Shown here: positions 26,684-35,901 of the stretch, in pieces
Position numbering within the stretch: the first letter of the stretch is position 1
How the letters are laid out: every line of letters starts with the position of its first letter
From: Candidatus Gastranaerophilales bacterium
GTDB taxonomy: Bacteria; Cyanobacteriota; Vampirovibrionia; Gastranaerophilales; Gastranaerophilaceae
DNA: 64,000 nucleotides
NCBI GenBank assembly: GCA_944324825.1
Contig: CALUXU010000001.1
Coordinates: forward strand, 1 to 64,000
Direction: 5' to 3'
Notes under the pieces: model-generated
Told to the model about the DNA's origin: nothing
The model's database searches: none
Seen by the model: the letters and a program-made list of their open reading frames with translations, nothing else
Made by a program: the position numbers and the translations under genes

Positions 26684-28345
26684 TTACATTCTTGCAAGGA
26701 GATTATCTATGGCAAGAATACATTTTGAATAAAATTCATCAATAGCACTGGGCTGTCCTAGATTTCTTGATAATTCAATAAGCTCTATTTGCAGGCATTC
26801 ATATAATAATGTTGTATCATTGATAATTTTCTTGGTTACAAGATTAACAGGTGAACGATTTATAATATTGTCATGTATATTTATTATTGCTGCTTTTTCT
26901 TTTTCAATATATGGTTTGAAATCTTTTTTACAAATTGGTAATTTTTGAATCTCTGAATCAATATCAGGTTTTGTTCCATAGATATTTATATTATCAAAAG
27001 ATGTGTAATTCATGCCTTCTATTAAGGCTCCAAAATCTGTAATATTATACAGATTTTTTAATCCTCGGGTTTTGATAATTGTCTCCAGGTTTTTTATAAA
27101 TACGAAATAATCTTCTCTGGTCTTTATCATTTCTCCTGTTATTGACATAACTTCCGTAATATGTTTTTTCTGTTTACCAATTATTGCGGTATTATCTTCA
27201 ATATTTATTGTGTTATCGTTACAATATGGTTGATCTCCTTTGAACGCTAAGTCTAAACCGCAGAAATATATTTTTTCGAAATCCATATAATTGGCACAAA
27301 TAAGAGATAATATTGTTGTTGTTTGTTCTGCAGGGAAGAGTTGAATATCTAAATCTCTTGCATATTTTTTGAGAAAAAGTTCATTATCTGAAAAATATAC
27401 GATAAAATTATTGGATTTAAATTCTGCAATATCGGTTTCTGCTTTCCAATCTGCTATGATGTTGAGTTTAGATGTAAATTCTTCGGATAAATGATAATTT
27501 TTCTTAACGCTTTTTGCATCTGCAAATACTGCAAAATCAGGTACAATATTATTTTTTTCAAGAGTTTCAAGGGTTTTGTTTACTGCAAATATTACAAACT
27601 TATCTCTGTTATTTTTAATGTTTTCAATATTATCTTTTAAAGAAGGTCCGGCTCCTAAGATTAAAGCATTTTTTCCGGTAAACTTCCATTTAAAATCTTC
27701 GATAGAATAGTATTTTTTATTGAGATTTGCGAAATTTAATACGTTATAAGCCCATTTTTTAGCCAAAACTTTTATTGTATTAATATCAACTATTTTGCTT
27801 TTGAGTTTAGAATATAGTATTTCAGAAAATTTTTCAAAATCATCTTTGTAAAATATTGATAAAATAGGGGAAACAACAAATTCCAATTTATCATCGTTTA
27901 AATAATTTTTAAGTATAAAATAAACGCATTCTTCAGCATTATCAGATATAAATACTCTTTTATCTGACAGATACTGGGTTAAATCAACTGTTTCAAATAC
28001 GAACCTTAAAAATTTTGAATCAGGTTCAAATATAACAATTTTCGCTTTTGTTGAAGTAAACAACTCATCAAGAATATATCCGACTCCGATTCCTACACAA
28101 ACAATAATATCGTTGCTTCCAAAATTTTTCATATCATCTGTGATAAGATTTTTGGCATATGCAACAGGGTCTGTAGTATCATCTGTCGGAATTTCTCCTT
28201 TCAAAAAAACAATCTGTCCGCCTAATGTTTGCACAAACGCAATATCATTAGTACAAGAAGAAAGCGGGATATTTTGTAATTCTTCTTTTAAACGGGTATT
28301 ATTTAATTTCGCTAAATTGTTTTCAAACATGCCTTTATTATACAT
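26684..28345 (-). CDS. Second MAF_flag10/DUF115 family protein
   Basis: A 553-residue paralogue of the protein at 10621-12513. It shares the layout: an N-terminal Rossmann-like unit (IIVCVGIGVGYILDEL, VIFEPDSKFLRFVFE), then the DUF115 core (GKNALILGAGPSLKDNIENI, VIFAVNKTLETL, IYFCGLDLAFKGD). These proteins are candidate flagellin glycosyltransferases or related phosphotransferases. The start is uncertain between ATG at 28345 and ATG at 28330; neither has a well-spaced site. It stands alone between a small membrane protein and queD. Confidence 0.8.
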   Translation of the reverse strand: MYNKGMFENNLAKLNNTRLKEELQNIPLSSCTNDIAFVQTLGGQIVFLKGEIPTDDTTDPVAYAKNLITDDMKNFGSNDIIVCVGIGVGYILDELFTSTKAKIVIFEPDSKFLRFVFETVDLTQYLSDKRVFISDNAEECVYFILKNYLNDDKLEFVVSPILSIFYKDDFEKFSEILYSKLKSKIVDINTIKVLAKKWAYNVLNFANLNKKYYSIEDFKWKFTGKNALILGAGPSLKDNIENIKNNRDKFVIFAVNKTLETLEKNNIVPDFAVFADAKSVKKNYHLSEEFTSKLNIIADWKAETDIAEFKSNNFIVYFSDNELFLKKYARDLDIQLFPAEQTTTILSLICANYMDFEKIYFCGLDLAFKGDQPYCNDNTINIEDNTAIIGKQKKHITEVMSITGEMIKTREDYFVFIKNLETIIKTRGLKNLYNITDFGALIEGMNYTSFDNINIYGTKPDIDSEIQKLPICKKDFKPYIEKEKAAIINIHDNIINRSPVNLVTKKIINDTTLLYECLQIELIELSRNLGQPSAIDEFYSKCILAIDNLLARM

Positions 28346-28410
28346 AATATTTAAAGATTTGTAAAAAAAATAATGTTTATAATAAAATTAATTTAGAAAA
28401 GGAGAGAATA

Positions 28411-28770
28411 ATGTTTGAAATAAAGGCACAATTGTATTTTTCAGCCGCCCACCACCTTTTGAACTATGATGGAGAATGTGAAAATCAACATGGGCACAAT
28501 TGGCTGGTAGAAGCTTATGTAAAAGGTACAGAATTAGATAAAAGCAATATATTGATAGATTACAAGGTTTTAAAAAAAGAATTAAAAAAGGTTTTGGATT
28601 TACTAGACCATAAAGATATCAACGAATTGGATGATTTTAAAGGAATAAGTCCAAGCAGCGAAATGTTATCAAAGTTTATTTATACAAAATTGAAAGAAAC
28701 GATTCCAAACGTAAGTAAAATTTCAGTTTGGGAAACTGCGACATCTTGTGCAAGTTATTATGAGGATTAA
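28411..28770 (+). CDS. queD: 6-carboxy-5,6,7,8-tetrahydropterin synthase (QueD-like)
   Basis: Acts in the queuosine precursor pathway, converting dihydroneopterin triphosphate to carboxytetrahydropterin. The 119-residue length is typical. Zinc ligands are H15, H27 and H29 (the HGH motif), and the catalytic cysteine is C23. The C-terminal SVWETATSCASY carries the conserved glutamate that binds the pterin. AAAGGAGAG precedes the ATG. uppP follows 3 bp later. QueC, QueE and QueF are not in the window, and a pterin-synthase side role cannot be excluded. Confidence 0.88.
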   Translation: MFEIKAQLYFSAAHHLLNYDGECENQHGHNWLVEAYVKGTELDKSNILIDYKVLKKELKKVLDLLDHKDINELDDFKGISPSSEMLSKFIYTKLKETIPNVSKISVWETATSCASYYED

Positions 28771-28773
28771 TAA

Positions 28774-29619
28774 ATGGATTTATTACAAATTATATTTATG
28801 GGAATAGTACAGGGGTTGAGTGAATTTTTACCAATATCAAGCTCTGCGCACCTTGTATTTACATCAAATTTTTATAAAGTATTTAATAATATGCCGATAC
28901 ATCAACAGTCTAATCAGGAGGTTTTTGTTGATATAATGCTTCATTTAGGTACATTAATTGCCGTTTTAATTTATTTTAGAAAGGAAGTATGGGAAATATT
29001 GTCGGCTTTAATTAATGGAATTAAAAATAAAGACTATTCTAACCATAATTGTAAGTTGGGGCTTTATATAATACTTGGAACAATAGTAACAGTTCTTATT
29101 GCTTATCCTTTAAATGAAGTTGCGGAAAAACTGGTTTATTCCCCTGTAATAGTCGGAATTTTACTTTTTATTACCGGTTTTGTATTGTATTTTAGTGAAG
29201 TTTATTCTAATAAACTGGAATCAAAATCAAGCGTGATGGATTTTAAAACCTCTGTTATTATGGCAATAGCTCAAGGGATTGCAGCCCTGCCGGGTTTCTC
29301 CCGTTCGGGCTGGACAATTGCTTCAGGGCTGTTTAATAAAATTGACAGAGTGACAGCTGCCAGATATTCGTTTTTGTTAAGTATTCCAATTATTTTAGGA
29401 GCATCTATGGTGTATCCTTTTATAAAAATAGATATGGCAGAATTAGCTTCTTACAACTGGACGGATATAATTATCGGTACATTAGTATCCGGCTTGGTCG
29501 GCTATATTTGTATTAAGTATTTCTTAAAATTCTTAGCAAAATATTCGTTAAAAGTTTTTGCTTATTATTGCTTTATTGTTGGATTATTCACCGCAATATT
29601 CTTCTATTTTGTTAAATAA
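28774..29619 (+). CDS. uppP: Undecaprenyl-diphosphatase
   Basis: Membrane enzyme (BacA family) that dephosphorylates undecaprenyl diphosphate to recycle the peptidoglycan lipid carrier; it also gives bacitracin tolerance. The 281-residue length fits. The first signature, GLSEFLPISSSAHL (14-27), includes E17. The second, LPGFSRSGWT, lies in the middle of the protein. About eight hydrophobic segments are present. It is translationally close to queD. Confidence 0.96.
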   Translation: MDLLQIIFMGIVQGLSEFLPISSSAHLVFTSNFYKVFNNMPIHQQSNQEVFVDIMLHLGTLIAVLIYFRKEVWEILSALINGIKNKDYSNHNCKLGLYIILGTIVTVLIAYPLNEVAEKLVYSPVIVGILLFITGFVLYFSEVYSNKLESKSSVMDFKTSVIMAIAQGIAALPGFSRSGWTIASGLFNKIDRVTAARYSFLLSIPIILGASMVYPFIKIDMAELASYNWTDIIIGTLVSGLVGYICIKYFLKFLAKYSLKVFAYYCFIVGLFTAIFFYFVK

Positions 29620-29666
29620 ATTTAGGGCAAAGGCAATATTTTTCGGATTTATTACTTTATATAACT

Positions 29667-32525
29667 ATGGAAATAAATCCGAATACCGTTAAAAATACAA
29701 GTAATATAAATGACAATAAGACCAAGCAGGAACTTAAACAGAATAACAGGGTATTAACCGAAACAGAAAAGGTTCAATATGAATACCCTGATTCCGGACT
29801 ATTAAAGTCTTATGCAGGTATCGTTCCGTCTAAAGAAGAATTTATTTCTGCAAAAGAATTGAACGATTACTGCGATACTATGCGTATGACAAATCCTAAT
29901 CAGAGAGAATTTTTACAAAAAAATCTTGCGAATAAAGATGGCAATGTATCTCGTAAAAACTTTGAACTGTTTAAAGAAATAAGATTGAAATCAAATAGTA
30001 TTATGAATGCAATAAATATAACTAATGCTGCAAAAGAAAATGATACTATAAATAATACTGCACTTAGTTTAATTAATTCTCTTGTTGATAAAGGTAGTAA
30101 ATTCCCCTATGATTTTGATACAGATTTTTTAAGAACTATAAAAGATACGGATGGTAAATTTAATAAAAATCTACTAAACATATATGCTGAACACAGCAAC
30201 AGTTTAAAAGGCTATCTGCTAAGAGCTCCGGAAACTTTAAGAAAATGCATAAAAGATAATGAAAATAAATTTGACAGTTCAGCAATTGAATTTTTTGAAG
30301 AAGGATTAAAATCAAAAAATAAACCCGGAGATATTATAAATGATATTTTGGCAGGAAAAGATTCTTCAGGTAAGTTTTCTGAAGCTTCCTTTGCCGTTTA
30401 TAAAGATTTAAAAGATGCGAAACTGGAGCTTTGGCAAATAAATAAAGTTCGTTCAATATTGTCAACCTTCAAACCTGAAGAGCAGGAGGAGGCTAAACAG
30501 TTTATGGAATTAGCCAAAACAATGAAGGATGACCAATTGTTCTTGGACACTTTAAACGTTATAGAAGAAGTAAATTCCGATACTTCTGCTACTCATTTAA
30601 AATATAATAAAGAGTCAATAGATATTGTTAAAAATCTTATTGGAAATGTTTATCATGATAATGAAAATCTTATATATGTTTTAAAGCACACGGATATCCC
30701 AATTACAGATATGAAATCGGCTGAAATTGGGACATTAAAACGTTTACTTCAATATTCCAATAAAGAACATGTTCAACCAATCTTTGAAGCATCATTTGAT
30801 AAGGTAGGTCCTTATAAGAATAAACTTAGGTTTGATAAATTGGATAAATATCTTGATTTGTATATGGATGGTTCCAGAGATATTAATATTAACGCGATAA
30901 AACATTTATCGAATTGTTTATCTTTGGAAGAAAATGACGATGCCTTTAATACGTTTTATAAATTATATACGATGAAATGGCATACAAAATCTAAATTTTC
31001 TTCAACTATTAGAGAAGAAAAATTAAATAGAGATAAATTAGATTTCATCCTGAGTTTATCTACCAAAGAAGCTAATGGAATTCCCGGGAGAAAATGTCAT
31101 CCGCTGGTAATTGAGCGCTTAAACAAATTAATGACAATGCAGCTTCCGATGTCTTCCAGAGATGCCTTCAGCAATTTTATGTTTGCATCTGATATCAAAG
31201 ATATTGAAAAATTGGAAAGAGTTAATTTGTCAGAATTGGGACTGAATGCAGAAGATATTACCAGCGGAAAAATCCAAAATATACCTGAAGAAAATCTGGT
31301 TAAATTAAAAACATTTTTAAAAGATTATTTAAAAGATAAAAACGTAAATAATATCAGAATTAACAGAAATGATAATCTTGCAGACATTCTGGAAATTGTT
31401 AATGATTCTGCATTTACGAAATTAAAACTTTTATATAATATAAACGACAACAATCCTATAACAGATGTTATAGAAAAAGATTATATTAATTCAAACATGC
31501 ATGACATTATACAAAAAGATTATAAACATGGAGTTGAATTAACACAAAGATATAGAAAAAATGCGGATGGCAGAATATTAGAATCACAAACAATAAACAA
31601 ATATGATGCAAATAATAAACTGCTTTACACCGAAGACATCACTCCTTCTGAAATAGATAATGTTTATGATATAAAAAGAACTTATCCTGACGGGAAAATA
31701 GATAATATAAGTAAAGCTTACAAAACTAATACCGGTAATACTGTTATAGAAAAACATATGGTGTCTTTAGACGGAACAAAAACTATTTATCGTTATGAAG
31801 ATGATCCATTGGGCAACAGAATAATGGACTATAAAATAACAACACCTGAGGGTAAAGAACTTTTGAATGATTCTGTAACATTTGAAGTCTTAGATGATAA
31901 TCACTATGTAACCTCAAGAAATAATAAAAAATTTGATATTCAAATAAAAGATAACAATATGTTTGTAAAAGATTTGCAATCAGGTAAAATTGCAACATTA
32001 GAATTAGAAAACTTTACTAAATCTACTCAAAAAGATATTTTACCGGTTCTAAAACAGTTACCGGGGGAAGATTTATTTGCAATAAAATCTATTGATATAA
32101 AATCAATATCACGTGATGACAGTTTTGCAAATGCAGGATTTAGCTTAACAAATAATTTGATAGGCATGAATAAAAAATATCTTAATCCTGAGGTTTTACT
32201 TCATGAAATCGGTCATGGCAAAGACCATTTGGAATTTAAAGAAATAAATGAAAAAATAAGTGATGATAAAGTTTTAAATGATATTTATAACAAGGAAAAA
32301 GAAGCGTTCAGGAAACATTTCTCTGATGCGGAATTAACCCATATCGGATATTTTGCAGCAGATTATCATTATTTGGGACGTGATAAAGCCATAATGGAAG
32401 GTATTGCAGAGACTAATACCGTAACAAGTATGGCTGTTAAAAATATGACTCAAGCAATACGAGCCCACTACTGGCAGCAATATTTCCCTAAAACAGTTGC
32501 ATATATTGCAAAACTAATTCACTAA
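29667..32525 (+). CDS. Large HExxH-containing protein, unknown function
   Basis: A 952-residue lysine/asparagine-rich protein with no signal peptide or membrane segment. Residues 1-600 are helical and unrecognised. Residues about 620-790 contain beta-rich repeats resembling RHS/YD-like or MORN-like strands (YDANNKLLYTEDIT, YRYEDDPLGNRIMDYKI). The C-terminal domain has H846-E-I-G-H850 followed by a glutamate pair, E911 and E914 (EGIAE), as in gluzincin-type metallopeptidases. No ribosome site is obvious before the ATG. The 3' end overlaps the phosphate transporter gene by 4 bp, convergently. Confidence 0.65.
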   Translation: MEINPNTVKNTSNINDNKTKQELKQNNRVLTETEKVQYEYPDSGLLKSYAGIVPSKEEFISAKELNDYCDTMRMTNPNQREFLQKNLANKDGNVSRKNFELFKEIRLKSNSIMNAINITNAAKENDTINNTALSLINSLVDKGSKFPYDFDTDFLRTIKDTDGKFNKNLLNIYAEHSNSLKGYLLRAPETLRKCIKDNENKFDSSAIEFFEEGLKSKNKPGDIINDILAGKDSSGKFSEASFAVYKDLKDAKLELWQINKVRSILSTFKPEEQEEAKQFMELAKTMKDDQLFLDTLNVIEEVNSDTSATHLKYNKESIDIVKNLIGNVYHDNENLIYVLKHTDIPITDMKSAEIGTLKRLLQYSNKEHVQPIFEASFDKVGPYKNKLRFDKLDKYLDLYMDGSRDININAIKHLSNCLSLEENDDAFNTFYKLYTMKWHTKSKFSSTIREEKLNRDKLDFILSLSTKEANGIPGRKCHPLVIERLNKLMTMQLPMSSRDAFSNFMFASDIKDIEKLERVNLSELGLNAEDITSGKIQNIPEENLVKLKTFLKDYLKDKNVNNIRINRNDNLADILEIVNDSAFTKLKLLYNINDNNPITDVIEKDYINSNMHDIIQKDYKHGVELTQRYRKNADGRILESQTINKYDANNKLLYTEDITPSEIDNVYDIKRTYPDGKIDNISKAYKTNTGNTVIEKHMVSLDGTKTIYRYEDDPLGNRIMDYKITTPEGKELLNDSVTFEVLDDNHYVTSRNNKKFDIQIKDNNMFVKDLQSGKIATLELENFTKSTQKDILPVLKQLPGEDLFAIKSIDIKSISRDDSFANAGFSLTNNLIGMNKKYLNPEVLLHEIGHGKDHLEFKEINEKISDDKVLNDIYNKEKEAFRKHFSDAELTHIGYFAADYHYLGRDKAIMEGIAETNTVTSMAVKNMTQAIRAHYWQQYFPKTVAYIAKLIH

Positions 32526-33616
32526 CTGTATTGTCCGAAAGCGATTAACGGAGTTTTGGATAATACATAATAAATTCCGCCTGACATAAGCATACAGATA
32601 GGAATTGTTAAAATCCATGCTGTAATAATACTTTTTACAATCCCCCATTTTACGGCACTTGCTTTAACCATGCTTCCAACCCCCATAATCGCGGTTGAAA
32701 TGATGTGTGTTGTACTAACAGGAATACCGAAATGAGATGCGGTAAGAATAATTCCGGATGCGGACATTTCGACGGCAAATCCGTGCATTGGTTTCATTTT
32801 AACAATTTTAGAACTCATTGTTTTAATAATTCTCCAGCCGCCCGTCATCGTACCGCAGGATAGCGCAAGAGCACAGATAAGAATTACCCATAAAGGAATT
32901 GAAAAATCTGTATCGCCTTTTAAAAATCCAAATGTAATTAATGATAACGTTATAATACCCATTGTTTTTTGAGCATCGTTTGAACCATGGCTGAATGCAA
33001 GGAATGCACAAGAAACCAACTGGCATTTTCTGAATGTTCTGTTTAATAATTCAGGCTTCAATCTTCCAAAAATCATAAGTAGTATTCCGATAACGATAAA
33101 TCCTACACAAAAACCGAATATAGGAGATGTAATCATCGGAATGATAACTAAATCAAGAACATTATGTTCATTCACAACATCCAAGGCCGGATGTTCAAAG
33201 TGAAATGCCGGAAATCTGAGTATTAAATCATAATGCTTATCAAGCATAAGATATGCGTGCATAATAGAAGCACCTAAAAGCCCGCCGATTAAAGCGTGTG
33301 ATGAACTGGAAGGGATTCCGAAACGCCATGTGATAATCCCCCAAATAATTGCTCCTAATAATGCACATAAAATTACAAGCTGGGTAATTGCATCGTGTGC
33401 GACCATGCCAACCCCGATTGTTTTAGCAACGTGGGTTCCGCATAACGCCCCCGTACAATCAAATATAGCTGCGTATAAAACCGCATATCTAGGGCTTAAA
33501 GCTTTTGTTGATATTGCCATAGAAATGGCATTTGCTGAGTCGTGAAAACCGTTAATAAATTCAAAAACTAACGCTACACCGACTAATATAATTAAACATA
33601 ATATTGTAATTGTCAT
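32522..33616 (-). CDS. PiT family inorganic phosphate transporter
   Basis: A 364-residue membrane protein with about ten hydrophobic segments. Both halves contain the PiT signature: FHDSANAISMA near the N-terminus and SHGSNDAQKTMG in the second half. GGLLGASIMHA is also typical. It imports phosphate (as metal-phosphate) using the proton or sodium gradient. It follows the DUF47 gene with a 2-bp gap; PiT/DUF47 pairs are common and work together. Confidence 0.93.
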   Translation of the reverse strand: MTITILCLIILVGVALVFEFINGFHDSANAISMAISTKALSPRYAVLYAAIFDCTGALCGTHVAKTIGVGMVAHDAITQLVILCALLGAIIWGIITWRFGIPSSSSHALIGGLLGASIMHAYLMLDKHYDLILRFPAFHFEHPALDVVNEHNVLDLVIIPMITSPIFGFCVGFIVIGILLMIFGRLKPELLNRTFRKCQLVSCAFLAFSHGSNDAQKTMGIITLSLITFGFLKGDTDFSIPLWVILICALALSCGTMTGGWRIIKTMSSKIVKMKPMHGFAVEMSASGIILTASHFGIPVSTTHIISTAIMGVGSMVKASAVKWGIVKSIITAWILTIPICMLMSGGIYYVLSKTPLIAFGQYS

Positions 33617-33618
33617 AA

Positions 33619-34257
33619 TTAACTATTCTTGAGTGCTATGTTCAAGACCTCATCCGCTACTGAATGACATCTGTCCAAAGCATTTTCCAAGTCCTTATAA
33701 ATATCTCTAAACTTTATGATAGTAACCGGATCATACTTCCCTGAGAATAATTCACCTGTTGCTCTTAAAAGAATATCATCACCAATTGTTTCAATTTCCT
33801 TCATTGTAGCTCTGGAATTTGTAATATCCTTGGTTTTATGTAATTTCTTTAATAAGCTTACTGTATGAGTCATCTCTGAAGTCGCCTTCATAATAATCTT
33901 ACCCTGCTGATACATTTCTTCTGTAGGTTTATCAATCTTGTAAGCATAAAAATTTAGAAATGCCTGACATATTTTTTTGTTAATTTTTCTAAGCATTGAT
34001 GCAAGAAGTTGAATATCTTCTCTGTCAATAGGAGTGATAAAAGTACTGTTTAGCATCGCAATACTTTCTCTTTCTAAATCACTTCCTTTACGTTTTAGTA
34101 TTTTAACCTGCATTAACATATCTTCGTTGATGCCGTTTGTTAATGCTTCATTATAAAGTATCGCACTTTTTTTACAGTTAAGTGCCGCATCAACAAAAAT
34201 ATCAAAGAAAACCTTGTTATCCGGTGGTAAAATCTTTTCCAAAATTCCTAATTTCAT
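33619..34257 (-). CDS. DUF47 (PhoU-like) family protein
   Basis: A 212-residue, all-helical protein of the Pit accessory family. The pattern of helices with acidic metal-binding faces (REDIQLLASMLRKINKK; GDDILLRATGELF; FRDIYKDLENALDRCHSVAD) matches DUF47. It probably binds and regulates the PiT transporter encoded 2 bp downstream. A GAAAGGG site precedes the ATG. Confidence 0.9.
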   Translation of the reverse strand: MKLGILEKILPPDNKVFFDIFVDAALNCKKSAILYNEALTNGINEDMLMQVKILKRKGSDLERESIAMLNSTFITPIDREDIQLLASMLRKINKKICQAFLNFYAYKIDKPTEEMYQQGKIIMKATSEMTHTVSLLKKLHKTKDITNSRATMKEIETIGDDILLRATGELFSGKYDPVTIIKFRDIYKDLENALDRCHSVADEVLNIALKNS

Positions 34258-34431
34258 ATAAAGTTCCCTTTCCTCTTTTATGATAATTCAAATATACTCT
34301 GATACAAACGAAAACTGTTTTACTGTAACAAAAATTAAAAATATTATAACAATTATGAATATTACTAATTTTCAAAACTTGAAAATTATGTGATATTGTT
34401 GTTAATTATTCTTATATGAGGAGTTAATACT

Positions 34432-34716
34432 ATGGATTCAAAAATTGAAATTGTACAATACGCAACGCAAGGCACTTGTTCGAAGCTTATTAATCTTGCA
34501 ATTAAAGATAATAGGGTTGTCGATATAGAGTTTATTGGCGGCTGTAATGGGAACCTTAAGGGAATCTCTAAACTTGTGACCGGTTTAACCGTCGATGAAG
34601 TTATAGAAAAATTACAAGGAATCACTTGCGGCGGAAAACCAACAAGCTGTCCTGACCAGCTGGCGCAATGTTTGATTAATTATAAATCTAACAAACTCGT
34701 TAAAAGTGAAGCTTAA
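34432..34716 (+). CDS. TSCPD domain protein
   Basis: A 94-residue protein of the TIGR03905-like family with the TSCPD motif near the C-terminus and conserved cysteines (GTCSKL, GGCNGN, ITCGG, SCPDQ). TSCPD domains also occur at the end of ribonucleotide reductases; the stand-alone family has no firm function, though metal binding by the cysteines is likely. AGGAG precedes the ATG. An AATTTTCAA/TTGAAAATT palindrome at 34367-34387 lies in its leader and could be an operator. Confidence 0.85.
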   Translation: MDSKIEIVQYATQGTCSKLINLAIKDNRVVDIEFIGGCNGNLKGISKLVTGLTVDEVIEKLQGITCGGKPTSCPDQLAQCLINYKSNKLVKSEA

Positions 34717-34719
34717 GAA

Positions 34720-35751
34720 TTATTTATCGAGTTCATACAAAATCTTTAAAAAGGTTTCGTCACTTGTTCCGGAAATTAAAGGTTTTGGAATAAATTTTTC
34801 TTTATATTTTTCAATCGCATATTGATCAGTCATGCCTGAAATATAATCTGTGACAAGACGTTGTATTTTATCCTCGTCATTACAGTGTTGTTTTAGGGTT
34901 TCCGTATAATATTCAAACAAGGTTTTAATTATATGTCTTGCTTTGCCTTCCTCTGTTTTAGCCGGTGAATCAATATATATATTATCAAACATCCACTTTC
35001 TGAGCTTTGTTGTCATATCCCAGCATTCTTCTTCCATTGCAACTGTCGGTTTACCGATAGAATTGTCAATAACCGCGCTAATCATTTTACTTAGTCTTAC
35101 AGACGGTATTGAAGTAAAGTAGTCTTTACATTCATCAGGCAAATCGCTTTCAGAAATAATGCCGGCTCTTATGGAATCTTCTATGTCGTGGTTAATGTAA
35201 GCAATTTTATCGGCATATTGTACAATTTGTGCTTCCGGGGTTTTAGGTTTAAATCCCCAGGTATGAGTAAGTATGCCGTCAATCGTTTCTTGACAGAGGT
35301 TCATGTCCTCAATAACTTCAACAACTCTTACGCTTTGTATATTGTGATGGAAACCGCCTTTAACAAGCTCATTTAATACTCCTTCTCCGCAGTGTCCGAA
35401 AGGAGTATGTCCCAAATCGTGCCCTAGAGAAATCGCTTCAACTAAATCCTCATTTAAGTCCAATGCTCTTGCAATAGTTCTTGCAATTTGCGAAACCTCT
35501 AATGTATGTGTTAAACGTGTTCTGAAATGATCGTCAAAAGGCGCTAAAAACACCTGGGTTTTGTGTTTTAGACGTCTGAATGATTTTGAATGCAGAATTC
35601 TGTCCCTGTCTCTTTGAAAATCCGTTCTAAGCTCAGATTCCTTTTCCGGTCTTTTACGACCTTTTGAAAATCGGCTTTTTGTTGCATATTCGCTCAGGGT
35701 ATCAATTTCTCTCTGCTCTAATTTATATTTTATAGTGTTTGTCTTATTCAT
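34720..35751 (-). CDS. dgt: dGTP triphosphohydrolase-like HD protein
   Basis: Hydrolyses dNTPs to deoxynucleosides and tripolyphosphate. The 343-residue protein has the Dgt core: FRRLKHKTQVF, then the metal site with RLTHTLEVSQIART, and GHDLGHTPFGHCGE giving the HD pair, followed by AYINHDIEDS. Length and motifs fit the short Dgt class (type 2, dNTPase). It is convergent with the TSCPD gene. Confidence 0.92.
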   Translation of the reverse strand: MNKTNTIKYKLEQREIDTLSEYATKSRFSKGRKRPEKESELRTDFQRDRDRILHSKSFRRLKHKTQVFLAPFDDHFRTRLTHTLEVSQIARTIARALDLNEDLVEAISLGHDLGHTPFGHCGEGVLNELVKGGFHHNIQSVRVVEVIEDMNLCQETIDGILTHTWGFKPKTPEAQIVQYADKIAYINHDIEDSIRAGIISESDLPDECKDYFTSIPSVRLSKMISAVIDNSIGKPTVAMEEECWDMTTKLRKWMFDNIYIDSPAKTEEGKARHIIKTLFEYYTETLKQHCNDEDKIQRLVTDYISGMTDQYAIEKYKEKFIPKPLISGTSDETFLKILYELDK

Positions 35752-35838
35752 ATAATTTCATTATACACAAAACATAATTATTTCAATAGTTTCAGCCATT
35801 CAAATTCCTCTTAAATAGTGAATTTAAATGATAAACAC

Positions 35839-35867
35839 TAGTCAAATTTCAAAAACCATGCTATAAT
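35839..35867 (+). promoter_or_regulatory. Putative sigma-70-type promoter of the S1 gene
   Basis: TAGTCA (35839-35844), a 17-bp spacer and TATAAT (35862-35867). TG lies one base before the -10 box, so it is an extended -10 promoter. It lies 34 bp before the S1 protein start codon. Confidence 0.55.
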
Positions 35868-35901
35868 AGTGATATCTGTAATATATAATAAGGGCATAAA
35901 T

